This document shows positions 9,520-17,300 of a DNA stretch of 64,000 nt, in pieces. A program made the position numbers and the translations under genes. Source of the stretch: Sphingomonas kyeonggiensis (GTDB lineage Bacteria; Pseudomonadota; Alphaproteobacteria; Sphingomonadales; Sphingomonadaceae); contig NZ_JACIEH010000003.1 of the NCBI RefSeq assembly GCF_014196745.1, positions 62,001-126,000 of the forward strand. Reading direction: 5' to 3'. The notes under the pieces are model-generated. The model was given only the letters and a program-made list of their open reading frames with translations. It made no database searches and was not told the DNA's origin. Position 1 is the stretch's first letter. Every line of letters begins with the position of its first letter.

Positions 9520-10604
9520 GCGGCCGCACCGCCGGACTGTGGCTGGCGCTGCTCGCGGCGTCGGCGGCGGGCACGGCGATCCTCGAATGGATCGGGCTGT
9601 CGGCCGGGCTGCTGCTCGGGCCGATGGTGGCCGCGATCGCCTTTTCGGCGCGCGGCGCGGGGCTGAGCCTGCCGAGGCCGCTGTTCGTCGGCGCCCAGGC
9701 GGTGATCGGCTGCCTGATCGCCGGCACGCTCGATATCGGCACCTTCGCCCGGGTGGTGACCCAATGGCCGCTGTTCCTCGGCGTGACCGCGGCGACGCTC
9801 GGGGCGAGCAGCCTGCTCGGCTATCTGCTCAGCCGCTGGCGGGTGTTGCCCGGAAGCACGGCGATCTGGGGATCGATGCCGGGCGCCGCCTCGGCGATGG
9901 TGGTGATGGCCGATGCGTTCGGCGCGGACGCGCGGCTGGTGGCGTTCATGACCTATACCCGGGTGGTGTGCGTGGCTGGCGCCGCCTCGATCCTCGCCGC
10001 GGCGCTGGGCGCGCATCATGGCGGCGACTGGCTGGTGACGATGCTCGCCCCTGCGCCGCTGATTCCTTCGCTGGCGACGCTGGCGGTGGCGGGGATCGGG
10101 GCGGTCGCCGGGCTCAAGCTGCGAATCCCGGCGGGCGCCTTGCTGGTGCCGATGGCGGTGGGCATCGCGCTCCATGCCATGGGCGTGCTGCGCATGACCC
10201 TGCCCGAGCCGGTGCTGGCGGTGAGCTATGCGCTGGTCGGATGGCGGATCGGACTCGCCTTTACCCGTGAGACATTCGCGCTGGCGGCGAAGGCGCTACC
10301 CCGCGTGCTGCTCTCGACCTTCGTGCTGATCGGTTTTTCGGCAGCGCTGTCGCTGGTGGTCGCCCGGCTTACGGGGATCGATCCGGTCAGCGCCTATCTG
10401 GCGGTGAGCCCGGGCGGGCTCGATTCGGTGGCGATCATCGCCACCTCGGTGCCGGTCGACCAGCCCTTCGTGATGGCGATGCAGGCGCTGCGGTTCCTGG
10501 CGGTGCTGGCGCTGGGGCCGACGCTGGCGAGGGCGGCGGCCACCCGTTTCGCCAAATCAAATTCCTCCCCGAGCTTGCTCGGGGAGGGGGACCGCGACGC
10601 GTAA
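9516..10604 (+). CDS. AbrB-family (ammonia monooxygenase-like) membrane protein
   Basis: A 362-residue membrane protein with two similar halves of repeated hydrophobic helices and the motifs WGSMPGAASAMVVMADAFGADAR and AVSPGGLDSVAIIA. These are typical of the AbrB/PF05145 family, once named ammonia monooxygenase, of uncertain transport role. The best start is TTG 9516, overlapping the symporter stop as TTGA; the open frame upstream to 8166 is a shadow. The last 14 residues (from NSSPSLLGEG) are encoded by the palindromic repeat at 10560-10713, so the C-terminus appears to have been captured from the repeat. Confidence 0.85.
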   Translation: MSGRTAGLWLALLAASAAGTAILEWIGLSAGLLLGPMVAAIAFSARGAGLSLPRPLFVGAQAVIGCLIAGTLDIGTFARVVTQWPLFLGVTAATLGASSLLGYLLSRWRVLPGSTAIWGSMPGAASAMVVMADAFGADARLVAFMTYTRVVCVAGAASILAAALGAHHGGDWLVTMLAPAPLIPSLATLAVAGIGAVAGLKLRIPAGALLVPMAVGIALHAMGVLRMTLPEPVLAVSYALVGWRIGLAFTRETFALAAKALPRVLLSTFVLIGFSAALSLVVARLTGIDPVSAYLAVSPGGLDSVAIIATSVPVDQPFVMAMQALRFLAVLALGPTLARAAATRFAKSNSSPSLLGEGDRDA

Positions 10605-10713
10605 GCGTCGGGGTGGAGGGGCGACGGTGGAACACCGCCGAGTGCCGTGACGGCCCCTCCACCACCGCCTTCGGCGGCGGTCCCCCTCCCCCGGACAAGC
10701 TGGGGGAGGAATT
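10560..10713. repeat. G+C-rich nested palindromic repeat, copy A
   Basis: Outer arms AATTCCTCCCC (10560-10570) and GGGGAGGAATT (10703-10713). Inner hairpins: CTCCCCGAGC/GCTCGGGGAG, GACGC/GCGTC, and GGTGGAGGGGC with GCCCCTCCACC. The order of blocks matches 59276-59412. It fills the space between the AbrB gene, whose end it overlaps, and gor, and may also terminate transcription. Confidence 0.75.
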
Positions 10714-10715
10714 GG

Positions 10716-12062
10716 TTACTTCATGAGCACCAATTCCTCCGACATGGTCGGATGCAGCGCCACGGTCTGGTCGAAGGCGTCCTTGGTGAGGCCGGCCTTC
10801 ACCGCCACCGCCGCCGCCTGAAGGATCTCCGGCGCATCCGGCCCGATCATGTGGAGGCCGACGACCCGGCCGGTCGTGCCGTCGCAGATCATCTTGTAGA
10901 GCGCGCGCTCGTTGCGATCGGCCAGCACGTTCTTCATCGCGCGGAAATCGGACTGGTAGACCGCGATCGAGCCGAGCTTGTTGCGCGCCTCGCTCTCGGT
11001 CATGCCGACGCTGGCGAGCGGCGGGTGGCTGAACACCGCGCTGGGGATGCAGCTGTAGTCGACCTGGTGCGGCTTGCCGCCGAAGAGCGTGTCGGCGAAC
11101 GCCTGGCCTTCCCGGATCGCGACGGGGGTGAGCTGCACCCGGTTGGTCACGTCGCCCACCGCATAGATCGAATCGACCGCGGTCCTGTTGTCCGCGTCGA
11201 CCTTAACCGCACCCTTGTCGTCGAGCTCGACGCCGACATCGGTGAGGCCCAGCCCCTCGGTGTTCGGCACGCGGCCGGTGGCGAAGAGCACGCAATCGAC
11301 TTCGATCGGCTCGTGCTTGCTCAGCGTCACCCTGAACGCGCCATTCTCCAGCTTCTCGATCGACTTGAAGTCGCAGTGGAAGCGGAAATCGATCCCCTTC
11401 ATCAGCGAGATCTGGAGCAGGCGGTCGCGCATCGAATGGTCATAGCCGCGCAGGATCACGTCGGTGCGGTTGACCAGCGTGACGTGGCTGCCGAACTCGT
11501 TGAAGATGCCGGCGAACTCGTTGGCGATATAGCCGCCGCCGGCGATCAGGATGCGCTTGGGCAGCTTTTCGAGGTGGAAGACCTCATTCGAGGTGATGCC
11601 ATGCTCGCTGCCCGGGAATTCGGGCACGTGCGGATGCGCGCCGGTGGCAACGAGGATGTACTTGGCGGTGACCTTACGCCCCGAGGCGAGGGTGACTTCG
11701 TGCGGACCGGTGACCGTGGCGCGCTCGAGGAAGGTCTCGACGTTATTGTTGTGCAGCGTCTGGGTGTAGAGCCCGTTGAGGCGATCGACATCGGCCATGA
11801 CGTTGTCGCGCAGCACCGCCCAGTCGAAATCGCATTCGGGCACGTTCCAGCCGAAGCGGCGCGCGTCCTTCAGGTCCTCGGCGAAATGCGCGCCATAGAC
11901 GAGCAGCTTCTTGGGCACGCAGCCGCGGATCACGCAGGTGCCGCCGATGCGATATTCCTCCGCCACCGCGACCTTCGCGCCGTACGCGGCGGAGACGCGC
12001 GAGGCGCGGGTGCCCCCGGAACCGGCGCCGATCACGAAGAGGTCATAGTCGTATTCGGCCAC
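10716..12062 (-). CDS. gor: Glutathione-disulfide reductase
   Basis: A cytoplasmic flavoenzyme reducing oxidised glutathione with NADPH. FAD site FVIGAGSGGTRAS near residue 9; redox disulfide in GGTCVIRGCVPKKLL (Cys43, Cys48); second nucleotide-binding fold GGGYIANEFAGIFNEFG followed by NRTDVILRG, with arginines suited to NADPH; YAVGDV for FAD; and the C-terminal proton relay HPTMSEE. Length is 448 residues, as expected. The start is ATG 12062. Other disulfide reductases such as lipoamide dehydrogenase are less likely given the VIRGCVPKKLL motif, which is common in alphaproteobacterial Gor. Confidence 0.95.
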   Translation of the reverse strand: MAEYDYDLFVIGAGSGGTRASRVSAAYGAKVAVAEEYRIGGTCVIRGCVPKKLLVYGAHFAEDLKDARRFGWNVPECDFDWAVLRDNVMADVDRLNGLYTQTLHNNNVETFLERATVTGPHEVTLASGRKVTAKYILVATGAHPHVPEFPGSEHGITSNEVFHLEKLPKRILIAGGGYIANEFAGIFNEFGSHVTLVNRTDVILRGYDHSMRDRLLQISLMKGIDFRFHCDFKSIEKLENGAFRVTLSKHEPIEVDCVLFATGRVPNTEGLGLTDVGVELDDKGAVKVDADNRTAVDSIYAVGDVTNRVQLTPVAIREGQAFADTLFGGKPHQVDYSCIPSAVFSHPPLASVGMTESEARNKLGSIAVYQSDFRAMKNVLADRNERALYKMICDGTTGRVVGLHMIGPDAPEILQAAAVAVKAGLTKDAFDQTVALHPTMSEELVLMK

Positions 12063-12125
12063 GTGCTTGTCCTTCCGGGTCGTTTCGAGGCCGGGAGATA
12101 GGATGCGCGCGGCGCTCTGCCAATC

Positions 12126-12752
12126 TCACCCTTGGCCCAGGTCGATCCGGCGCGACAGGAAATGCAGGATCCAGGCGATTCCGACCGCGCCGAGCGCGAG
12201 CGGGAGCAGCGCCGCGGGCACGCTTTCGGGCGACACGAAATGCTGGGCGGCAAGGGCGAGGAAGATCAGCCCCCACACCCAGGCATGCAGCGCGATCCGC
12301 CACGGATTGCGCCGGCGATACCGGGCGGCGAGCTCGCGCGGGATCGGGGTGCGCAGCGCCAGCTCGCCGCGGATGCGCTCGCGGATCAGGCGCAGGTCGC
12401 GGCGGAAACGATAGAGCTGCCAGATCGGCCAGCCGTGCAGGATCGCCCCGCCCGCCGCGCCACCGATCACCAGCGTCGTGCCGACGGGCAGATGCGCGAA
12501 GGTCGCGATCAGCGACAGGCCGATCATGAACGCCACGAACATCCAGCCATGGACCTGGCCGGCGACATATTCGCGCTCCACATAGCGATCGATCCGCGCG
12601 AACGCCTCGGCCTGCCAGCCGGGGATCGACGCCGCCGGCGCGGGCAGCAGATCGCCGGTGCCGGGATCGAACAACGGCCCGAGCGGGCTCACCGGGAACC
12701 AGCGCTCGATCGCCGCCCGCTCGCTTTCCCGTACGATCCGCCGCTGGTCCAT
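12126..12752 (-). CDS. Membrane protein of unknown function
   Basis: A 208-residue protein with about four hydrophobic segments (roughly residues 70-88, 90-106, 152-171 and 178-200) separated by a basic cytoplasmic stretch rich in Arg (RFRRDLRLIRERIRGELALR). There is no signal peptide; the first ~60 residues are hydrophilic with FPVSPLGPLFDPGTGDLLPAP. I recognise no family. The start is ATG 12752. It lies 63 bp upstream of gor and 89 bp downstream of the PhnA-domain gene, all on the minus strand. Confidence 0.6.
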   Translation of the reverse strand: MDQRRIVRESERAAIERWFPVSPLGPLFDPGTGDLLPAPAASIPGWQAEAFARIDRYVEREYVAGQVHGWMFVAFMIGLSLIATFAHLPVGTTLVIGGAAGGAILHGWPIWQLYRFRRDLRLIRERIRGELALRTPIPRELAARYRRRNPWRIALHAWVWGLIFLALAAQHFVSPESVPAALLPLALGAVGIAWILHFLSRRIDLGQG

Positions 12753-12841
12753 CGGCCTGCCCCTTGCCGTGAAGGGGCGAGTCTAACGGAAGCGGGTAAA
12801 CGGGGACTTTCCGCCAACCGTCATCCCGACGGAGGAGGCTG

Positions 12842-13147
12842 TTACCGCTTCCGCACGAACTCCGCGCGCAGGACGAGGCCCTTGATGCCTTCGTACTTGC
12901 AGTCGATCTCCTGCGCGTCACCGGTCAGGCGGATCGACTTGATCAGCGTGCCGCGCTTGAGCGTCTGGCCAGCGCCCTTGACGGTCAGGTCCTTGATCAG
13001 CGTGACCTGGTCGCCGTCCTGGAGGAGGTTGCCGACCGAATCGCGGACCTCGACCCTATCGGCGGCGCCCGCTTTGGCCGCGGCTTCGGCGGCGGGGACC
13101 CACTCCCCGCTCGCCTCGTCATAGACGTACTCGTCGTCGCCGCTCAC
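12842..13147 (-). CDS. PhnA/YjdM-domain protein
   Basis: A 101-residue protein whose last ~70 residues match the PhnA (YjdM) C-terminal domain: VEVRDSVGNLLQDGDQVTLI, KDLTVKGAGQTLKRGT and IDCKYEGIKGLVLRAEFVRK. Despite the name, the family has no proven role in phosphonate use. The usual N-terminal zinc ribbon is missing; residues 1-28 are acidic and alanine-rich with no cysteines. The start is GTG 13147, overlapping the pgi stop as GTGA, so it is translationally coupled to pgi. Confidence 0.82.
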   Translation of the reverse strand: MSGDDEYVYDEASGEWVPAAEAAAKAGAADRVEVRDSVGNLLQDGDQVTLIKDLTVKGAGQTLKRGTLIKSIRLTGDAQEIDCKYEGIKGLVLRAEFVRKR

Positions 13148-14637
13148 TTGAACGCCCGGGCGATCAGGTCGTTGGTCGATGCGTCGAAGCTCTGGTCGCC
13201 GGCACCCGCCGCCTTGGCCATTTCCTTGCCCAGCTCGACGCCGAACTGGTCGAACGCGTTGATGCCGAGCAGCACCGCGTTCACGAAGGTGCGCTGCTCG
13301 TAGAACGCCAGGATCGCGCCCAACGTGCGCGGATCGACGGTGTCGAGCAGCAGCGTGGCGGACGGACGGTCGCCCGGATAGTCGCGCGCCAGATCGTCGT
13401 TCTTGCGGCCGGCCATCAGCGCGGCACCCTGGGCGAACATGTTGAGCAGCAGCTGGCGGTGATGCTCTTCTGCAAGCCCGTCGCCCGGCTCGATCGAGCC
13501 GATGAACTCGAGCGGCACCAGGCGGGTACCCTGGTGGAGCAGCTGGAACACGGCGTGCTGGGCATCGGTGCCGACGCCGCCCCAGGTGATCGGCGCGGTC
13601 GGATAGGTCACCGGCTCGCCCTTGGCGGTCACCCGCTTGCCGTTCGACTCCATCTCTAGCTGCTGGAGATAGCTGGGCAGCAGGCCCAGGCGCTCGTCAT
13701 AGGCGAAGGTGGCCCGGGTCTCGCAGCCGCGGACCTGAGTGTAATAGAGGTCGGCGAACGCCGCGAGGACCGGCGCGTTCGCCTCGAACGGGGCGAGGCG
13801 GAAATGGCGGTCCATCTCGGCAGCGCCCTCGAGCAGTTCCTCGAACGCGTCCCAGCCCAGCGCGAGGGCGGCGGGGAAGCCGATCGACGACCAGAGCGAG
13901 TAGCGGCCGCCGACGGACTCGGCGAACGGCAGCACGCGGGTCTCGTCGATGCCGAAGGCGATCGCCTTTTCGGGCGCGGCGGTGAGTGCGACGAGCTTGC
14001 CGTACGGATCCTCGACGCCGCCCTGCATCAGCCAGGAGATCGCGCTCTCCGCATTGAGCATCGTCTCGGTGGTGGTGAAGGTCTTCGACGCAATGGCGAT
14101 GAGCGTGGTCTGCGGATCGAAGCGATCGAGCGCGGTCTCCAGCGCGACGCCGTCGACGTTCGAGACCACCGCGACCTCATAGCGGTCGGCGTCGCGGCCG
14201 AGCGCGTCGACCAGCAGGTCCGGGCCCAGTGCCGAGCCGCCGATGCCGATATGGATGACGCTGCGGACCGGGCCGAACGCCTCGGCCTCGATCGCGTCGA
14301 TCAGCGCGCGCATGCGAGCATGATAGGCCTGGGCACGGGCGACGCTGTCGGGCGAGCCTTCGCCGCGCTCGGCGGTGTGCTCCACCGAGCGCCCCTCGGT
14401 GACGTTGATCTTCTCGCCGGCGAACAGCGCGTCGCGCTTGGCGACCAGGCCCATGTCGGCGGCGATCCTGGTGAAGGCCGCGATCAGCTCGGGCGTCAGA
14501 TGGGTCTTCGACCAGTCGAAGTGGATGCCCGCGACATCGGCGGAGAGCTTGGCGACCCGGTCGGAGTCGCGCGCGAACAGCTCGGTCAGCGTGGAGGCCT
14601 CGAGCGATTTTACGGCGGACCAGTCGGGCAAGCTCAT
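13144..14637 (-). CDS. pgi: Glucose-6-phosphate isomerase
   Basis: Interconverts glucose-6-phosphate and fructose-6-phosphate. Family signatures in order: IGIGGSALGPDLL, ASKTFTTTETMLNA, VGGRYSLWSSIGFPAAL (PGI signature 1), QLEMESNGK, and ITWGGVGTDAQHAVFQLLHQ. Length is ~497 residues, typical of the shorter proteobacterial enzymes. The start is ATG 14637 (MSLPDWSAV) because GGAG sits six bases upstream; other in-frame starts reach 14658 (TTG). It is divergent from lepB, and the PhnA gene is coupled downstream. Confidence 0.96.
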   Translation of the reverse strand: MSLPDWSAVKSLEASTLTELFARDSDRVAKLSADVAGIHFDWSKTHLTPELIAAFTRIAADMGLVAKRDALFAGEKINVTEGRSVEHTAERGEGSPDSVARAQAYHARMRALIDAIEAEAFGPVRSVIHIGIGGSALGPDLLVDALGRDADRYEVAVVSNVDGVALETALDRFDPQTTLIAIASKTFTTTETMLNAESAISWLMQGGVEDPYGKLVALTAAPEKAIAFGIDETRVLPFAESVGGRYSLWSSIGFPAALALGWDAFEELLEGAAEMDRHFRLAPFEANAPVLAAFADLYYTQVRGCETRATFAYDERLGLLPSYLQQLEMESNGKRVTAKGEPVTYPTAPITWGGVGTDAQHAVFQLLHQGTRLVPLEFIGSIEPGDGLAEEHHRQLLLNMFAQGAALMAGRKNDDLARDYPGDRPSATLLLDTVDPRTLGAILAFYEQRTFVNAVLLGINAFDQFGVELGKEMAKAAGAGDQSFDASTNDLIARAFK

Positions 14638-14743
14638 GTTCATCTCCATTTGCGACAAGCCAGCCCCTATCGTCCCAATCTCTCCGCCGCCACTCCATTC
14701 ATCGGCTTGACCTCACCGCCCGCCCCAAGCAGAGCAGATATCC

Positions 14744-15601
14744 ATGGAAAACACCCCCGCCGATTCCCTGAACGAGAAGCCTGCCACTCCCGCCGCGGCG
14801 GCGACGGCCGAAAAGCCCAAGAACGAGTGGAAGGACCTTGGCCTCTTCCTCGTCAAGCTGGCGCTGATCGTGTTCGTGGTGCGCAGCTTCATCTTCTCGC
14901 CCTTCTCGATCCCCTCGGAATCGATGATGCCGCGGCTGCTGATCGGCGACTATCTGTTCATCACCAAGTGGAACTACGGCTATTCCAAGCACTCGCTGCC
15001 CTGGAGCCTGCCGCTGATCCCGGGCCGCATCTTCCCCGGCACGCCGGCGCGCGGCGACGTGGTGGTGTTCAAGGCGCCCGGCCATAATGGCGAGGACTGG
15101 ATCAAGCGCGTCATCGGCCTGCCGGGCGACAGCGTCCAGGTGGTCAACGGCCAGGTGATCCTGAACGGCAAGGCGATCCCCAAGCAGAAGGTCGCCGATC
15201 TCGAGCTGCCGGTCACGCCGAACTTCACCAATTGCCCCACCCTGTTCCAGGGCGTGAGCGCCAAGGGCGATCCGGTGTGCAAGCTGCCGCGCTTCCGCGA
15301 GACGCTGCCGGGTGGCAAGAGCTATGACGTGCTCGACCAGGGGCTGACCCCGCAGGACAATACCGAGGTCTTCCACGTGCCCGCAGGCCATGCGTTCCTG
15401 ATGGGCGACAATCGCGACAATTCGACCGACAGCCGCTTCTCGCAGCCGCCCGAGGGCCAGGGCATCGCCTATGTCCCGCTCGAGAATATCGAGGGCAAGG
15501 CCGTGCTGAGCTTCTGGTCGACCGACGGCAGCGCCAACTGGTTCCTGCCCTGGACCTGGTTCACCGCGGCGCGCTGGAGCCGGATCGGGGAAGGCTTTTG
15601 A
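14744..15601 (+). CDS. lepB: Signal peptidase I
   Basis: An inner-membrane serine protease that removes signal peptides from exported proteins. It has one N-terminal transmembrane helix (about residues 31-50), then the nucleophile motif IPSESMMP with Ser60, and the general-base motif DWIKRVIGLPGD with Lys121. GDNRDNSTDSR completes the catalytic fold. Length is 285 residues. The start is ATG 14744; rnc overlaps its stop. The lepB-rnc-era order is the classical bacterial arrangement. Confidence 0.96.
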   Translation: MENTPADSLNEKPATPAAAATAEKPKNEWKDLGLFLVKLALIVFVVRSFIFSPFSIPSESMMPRLLIGDYLFITKWNYGYSKHSLPWSLPLIPGRIFPGTPARGDVVVFKAPGHNGEDWIKRVIGLPGDSVQVVNGQVILNGKAIPKQKVADLELPVTPNFTNCPTLFQGVSAKGDPVCKLPRFRETLPGGKSYDVLDQGLTPQDNTEVFHVPAGHAFLMGDNRDNSTDSRFSQPPEGQGIAYVPLENIEGKAVLSFWSTDGSANWFLPWTWFTAARWSRIGEGF

Positions 15602-16269
15602 GCATTCCCGACCTGGGGGAATGGATCGCCAAGACTTTCGGCCAGCGCCCTTCTGACCTGGCCCCCTATCAGCGCGCGCTGACGCATGGCAGCCAGGCGG
15701 CGGAGAATTACGAGCGGCTCGAGTTCCTCGGCGACCGGGTCCTCGGCCTGGCCATCGCCGAATGGCTGTACGAGCGCTTCGCCAACGAGCCCGAGGGCGC
15801 GCTGTCGCGCCGGCTCAACGCGCTGGTGACCGGCGCGATGTGCGCGAACGTGGCGCGCGAAGTGGGCGTGCCGCCGCTGCTCCGCCTGGGCAAGCAGGCA
15901 CGCGGCGACGGCGCCGCGGACAGCGACAATGTGCTGGGCGATGCGATGGAAGCGCTGATCGGCGCGCTCTATCTCGAGTTCGGCTTCGCACCGGCCCGCG
16001 ACTTCGTCCGCAAGGCCTGGGCAAAGCACATCGACGCGCATGCCAGCGCCCCCCGGCACCCCAAATCGGCGCTGCAGGAATGGGCGGCGGCGAACAATCG
16101 CCGCCCGCCCGAATATGCGGTGACCGATCGCTCGGGACCGAACCACGCGCCGCGCTTCACCGTGAAGGTGTCGATCGGCAGCTTCGCCGAGGCCGAGGCG
16201 CAGGGCACGAGCAAGCAGGATGCCGAGACCGCGGCCGCGGCGGCGCTGCTGGTGAAGCTCAAGGCGTGA
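15598..16269 (+). CDS. rnc: Ribonuclease III
   Basis: Cuts double-stranded RNA in rRNA maturation and mRNA turnover. The catalytic signature ERLEFLGDRVLGLAIAEWLY starts near residue 39, the second acidic cluster is DAMEALIGALYLE near 113, and the double-stranded RNA-binding domain follows (HPKSALQEWAAANN onward, ending near residue 220). Length is 223 residues. The start appears to be TTG 15598, overlapping the lepB stop as TTGA; no ATG fits ahead of the conserved region. era follows after a palindromic repeat. Confidence 0.95.
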   Translation: MSIPDLGEWIAKTFGQRPSDLAPYQRALTHGSQAAENYERLEFLGDRVLGLAIAEWLYERFANEPEGALSRRLNALVTGAMCANVAREVGVPPLLRLGKQARGDGAADSDNVLGDAMEALIGALYLEFGFAPARDFVRKAWAKHIDAHASAPRHPKSALQEWAAANNRRPPEYAVTDRSGPNHAPRFTVKVSIGSFAEAEAQGTSKQDAETAAAAALLVKLKA

Positions 16270-16270
16270 C

Positions 16271-16380
16271 CCGTTTCTCCCCTGCCGCTTGCGGGAGGGA
16301 CCGGGGGAGGGGCAATAATTCCCCTTCCTGCTATATTCGACACCCCCTCCCCTAACCCCTCCGCCACGCGGAAGGGGAAT
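16271..16380. repeat. G+C-rich palindromic repeat between rnc and era
   Basis: ATTCCCCTTCC (16318-16328) and GGAAGGGGAAT (16370-16380) form outer arms. GGGGGAGGGG and CCCCCTCCCC blocks lie between and before them. It shares the CTCCCC/GGGGAG vocabulary of the elements at 10560 and 59276 but is arranged differently. It lies inside the lepB-rnc-era operon, so it must be transcribed. Confidence 0.55.
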
Positions 16381-16391
16381 TTGGAACTGAT

Positions 16392-17300
16392 ATGACCGAC
16401 ACCCTCCCCACCCAGCACTGCGGCCTGATCGCGATCGTCGGCGCTCCCAACGCCGGCAAGTCCACGCTGGTCAATGCGCTGGTCGGCCAGAAGGTCGCGA
16501 TCGTCAGCCCCAAGGCACAGACCACGCGCACCCGGGTGATGGGCATCGCGATCGAGGGCGACGCCCAGCTGATCCTGGTCGACACGCCGGGCATCTTCAC
16601 CCCCGAGCGCCGGCTCGACCGCGCGATGGTCGCCGCCGCCTGGGAAGGCGCCGAGGGTGCCGACCTGATCGCGCTGATCGTCGATGGCAAGGGCGGCATC
16701 GGCCCCAAGGTTCACACCGTGATCGAGAGCCTGAAGGGCCGGCGCGAGCGCAAGATCCTGATCCTCAACAAGGTCGATGTGGCCGACAAGCCGCGACTCC
16801 TGGGTCACGCCGCCAAGCTCAACGAGATCCTGCCGTTCGACGAGACCTATTTCGTCTCGGCCCAGACCGGCGACGGCGTGCCCGAGCTGAAGGCAGCGCT
16901 GGCCGTAGCGATGCCCGAATGCCCCTGGCACTTCCCCGAGGACCAGGTGAGCGACGCGACCGATCGCATGCTCGCCGCCGAAGTGACCCGCGAGCAGCTC
17001 TATCTCCAGCTCCACCAGGAACTGCCCTATTCGAGCGCGATCGAGACCGAACAGTACAAGGAACGCGAGGACGGATCGGTCGAGATCCACCAGCAGATCC
17101 TGGTCGAGCGCGAGACCCAGCGCGCGATCGTGCTCGGCAAGGGCGGCACCCGCATCAAGGAGATCGGCGCCCGTGCCCGCGCGGAGCTTTCCCGTCTCAT
17201 GGGCGTAAAGGTTCATCTCTATCTTCACGTGAAGGTAAGGCCGGAATGGCAGGAAGACCGTTCGCTTTACCGTGAGATCGGGTTGGACTGGGTCGAGTGA
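16392..17300 (+). CDS. era: GTPase Era
   Basis: A ribosome-assembly GTPase that binds the 3' end of 16S rRNA. G1 GAPNAGKS near residue 17, G2 region KAQTTRTRVMG, G3 DTPG, G4 NKVD, then a C-terminal KH domain with the GKGG loop (VLGKGGTRIKEIGARAR near 249-266). Length is 302 residues. The start is ATG 16392 after GGAAC. Its TGA overlaps the GTG start of the nitrilase homologue. recO, a frequent downstream neighbour of era, is absent here. Confidence 0.96.
   Translation: MTDTLPTQHCGLIAIVGAPNAGKSTLVNALVGQKVAIVSPKAQTTRTRVMGIAIEGDAQLILVDTPGIFTPERRLDRAMVAAAWEGAEGADLIALIVDGKGGIGPKVHTVIESLKGRRERKILILNKVDVADKPRLLGHAAKLNEILPFDETYFVSAQTGDGVPELKAALAVAMPECPWHFPEDQVSDATDRMLAAEVTREQLYLQLHQELPYSSAIETEQYKEREDGSVEIHQQILVERETQRAIVLGKGGTRIKEIGARARAELSRLMGVKVHLYLHVKVRPEWQEDRSLYREIGLDWVE

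Noticed and set aside
8166..10604. One long plus-strand frame spanning the symporter and AbrB-like genes
   Set aside because: The upstream part is out of frame with the well-recognised symporter; only the section from TTG 9516 encodes a real protein.
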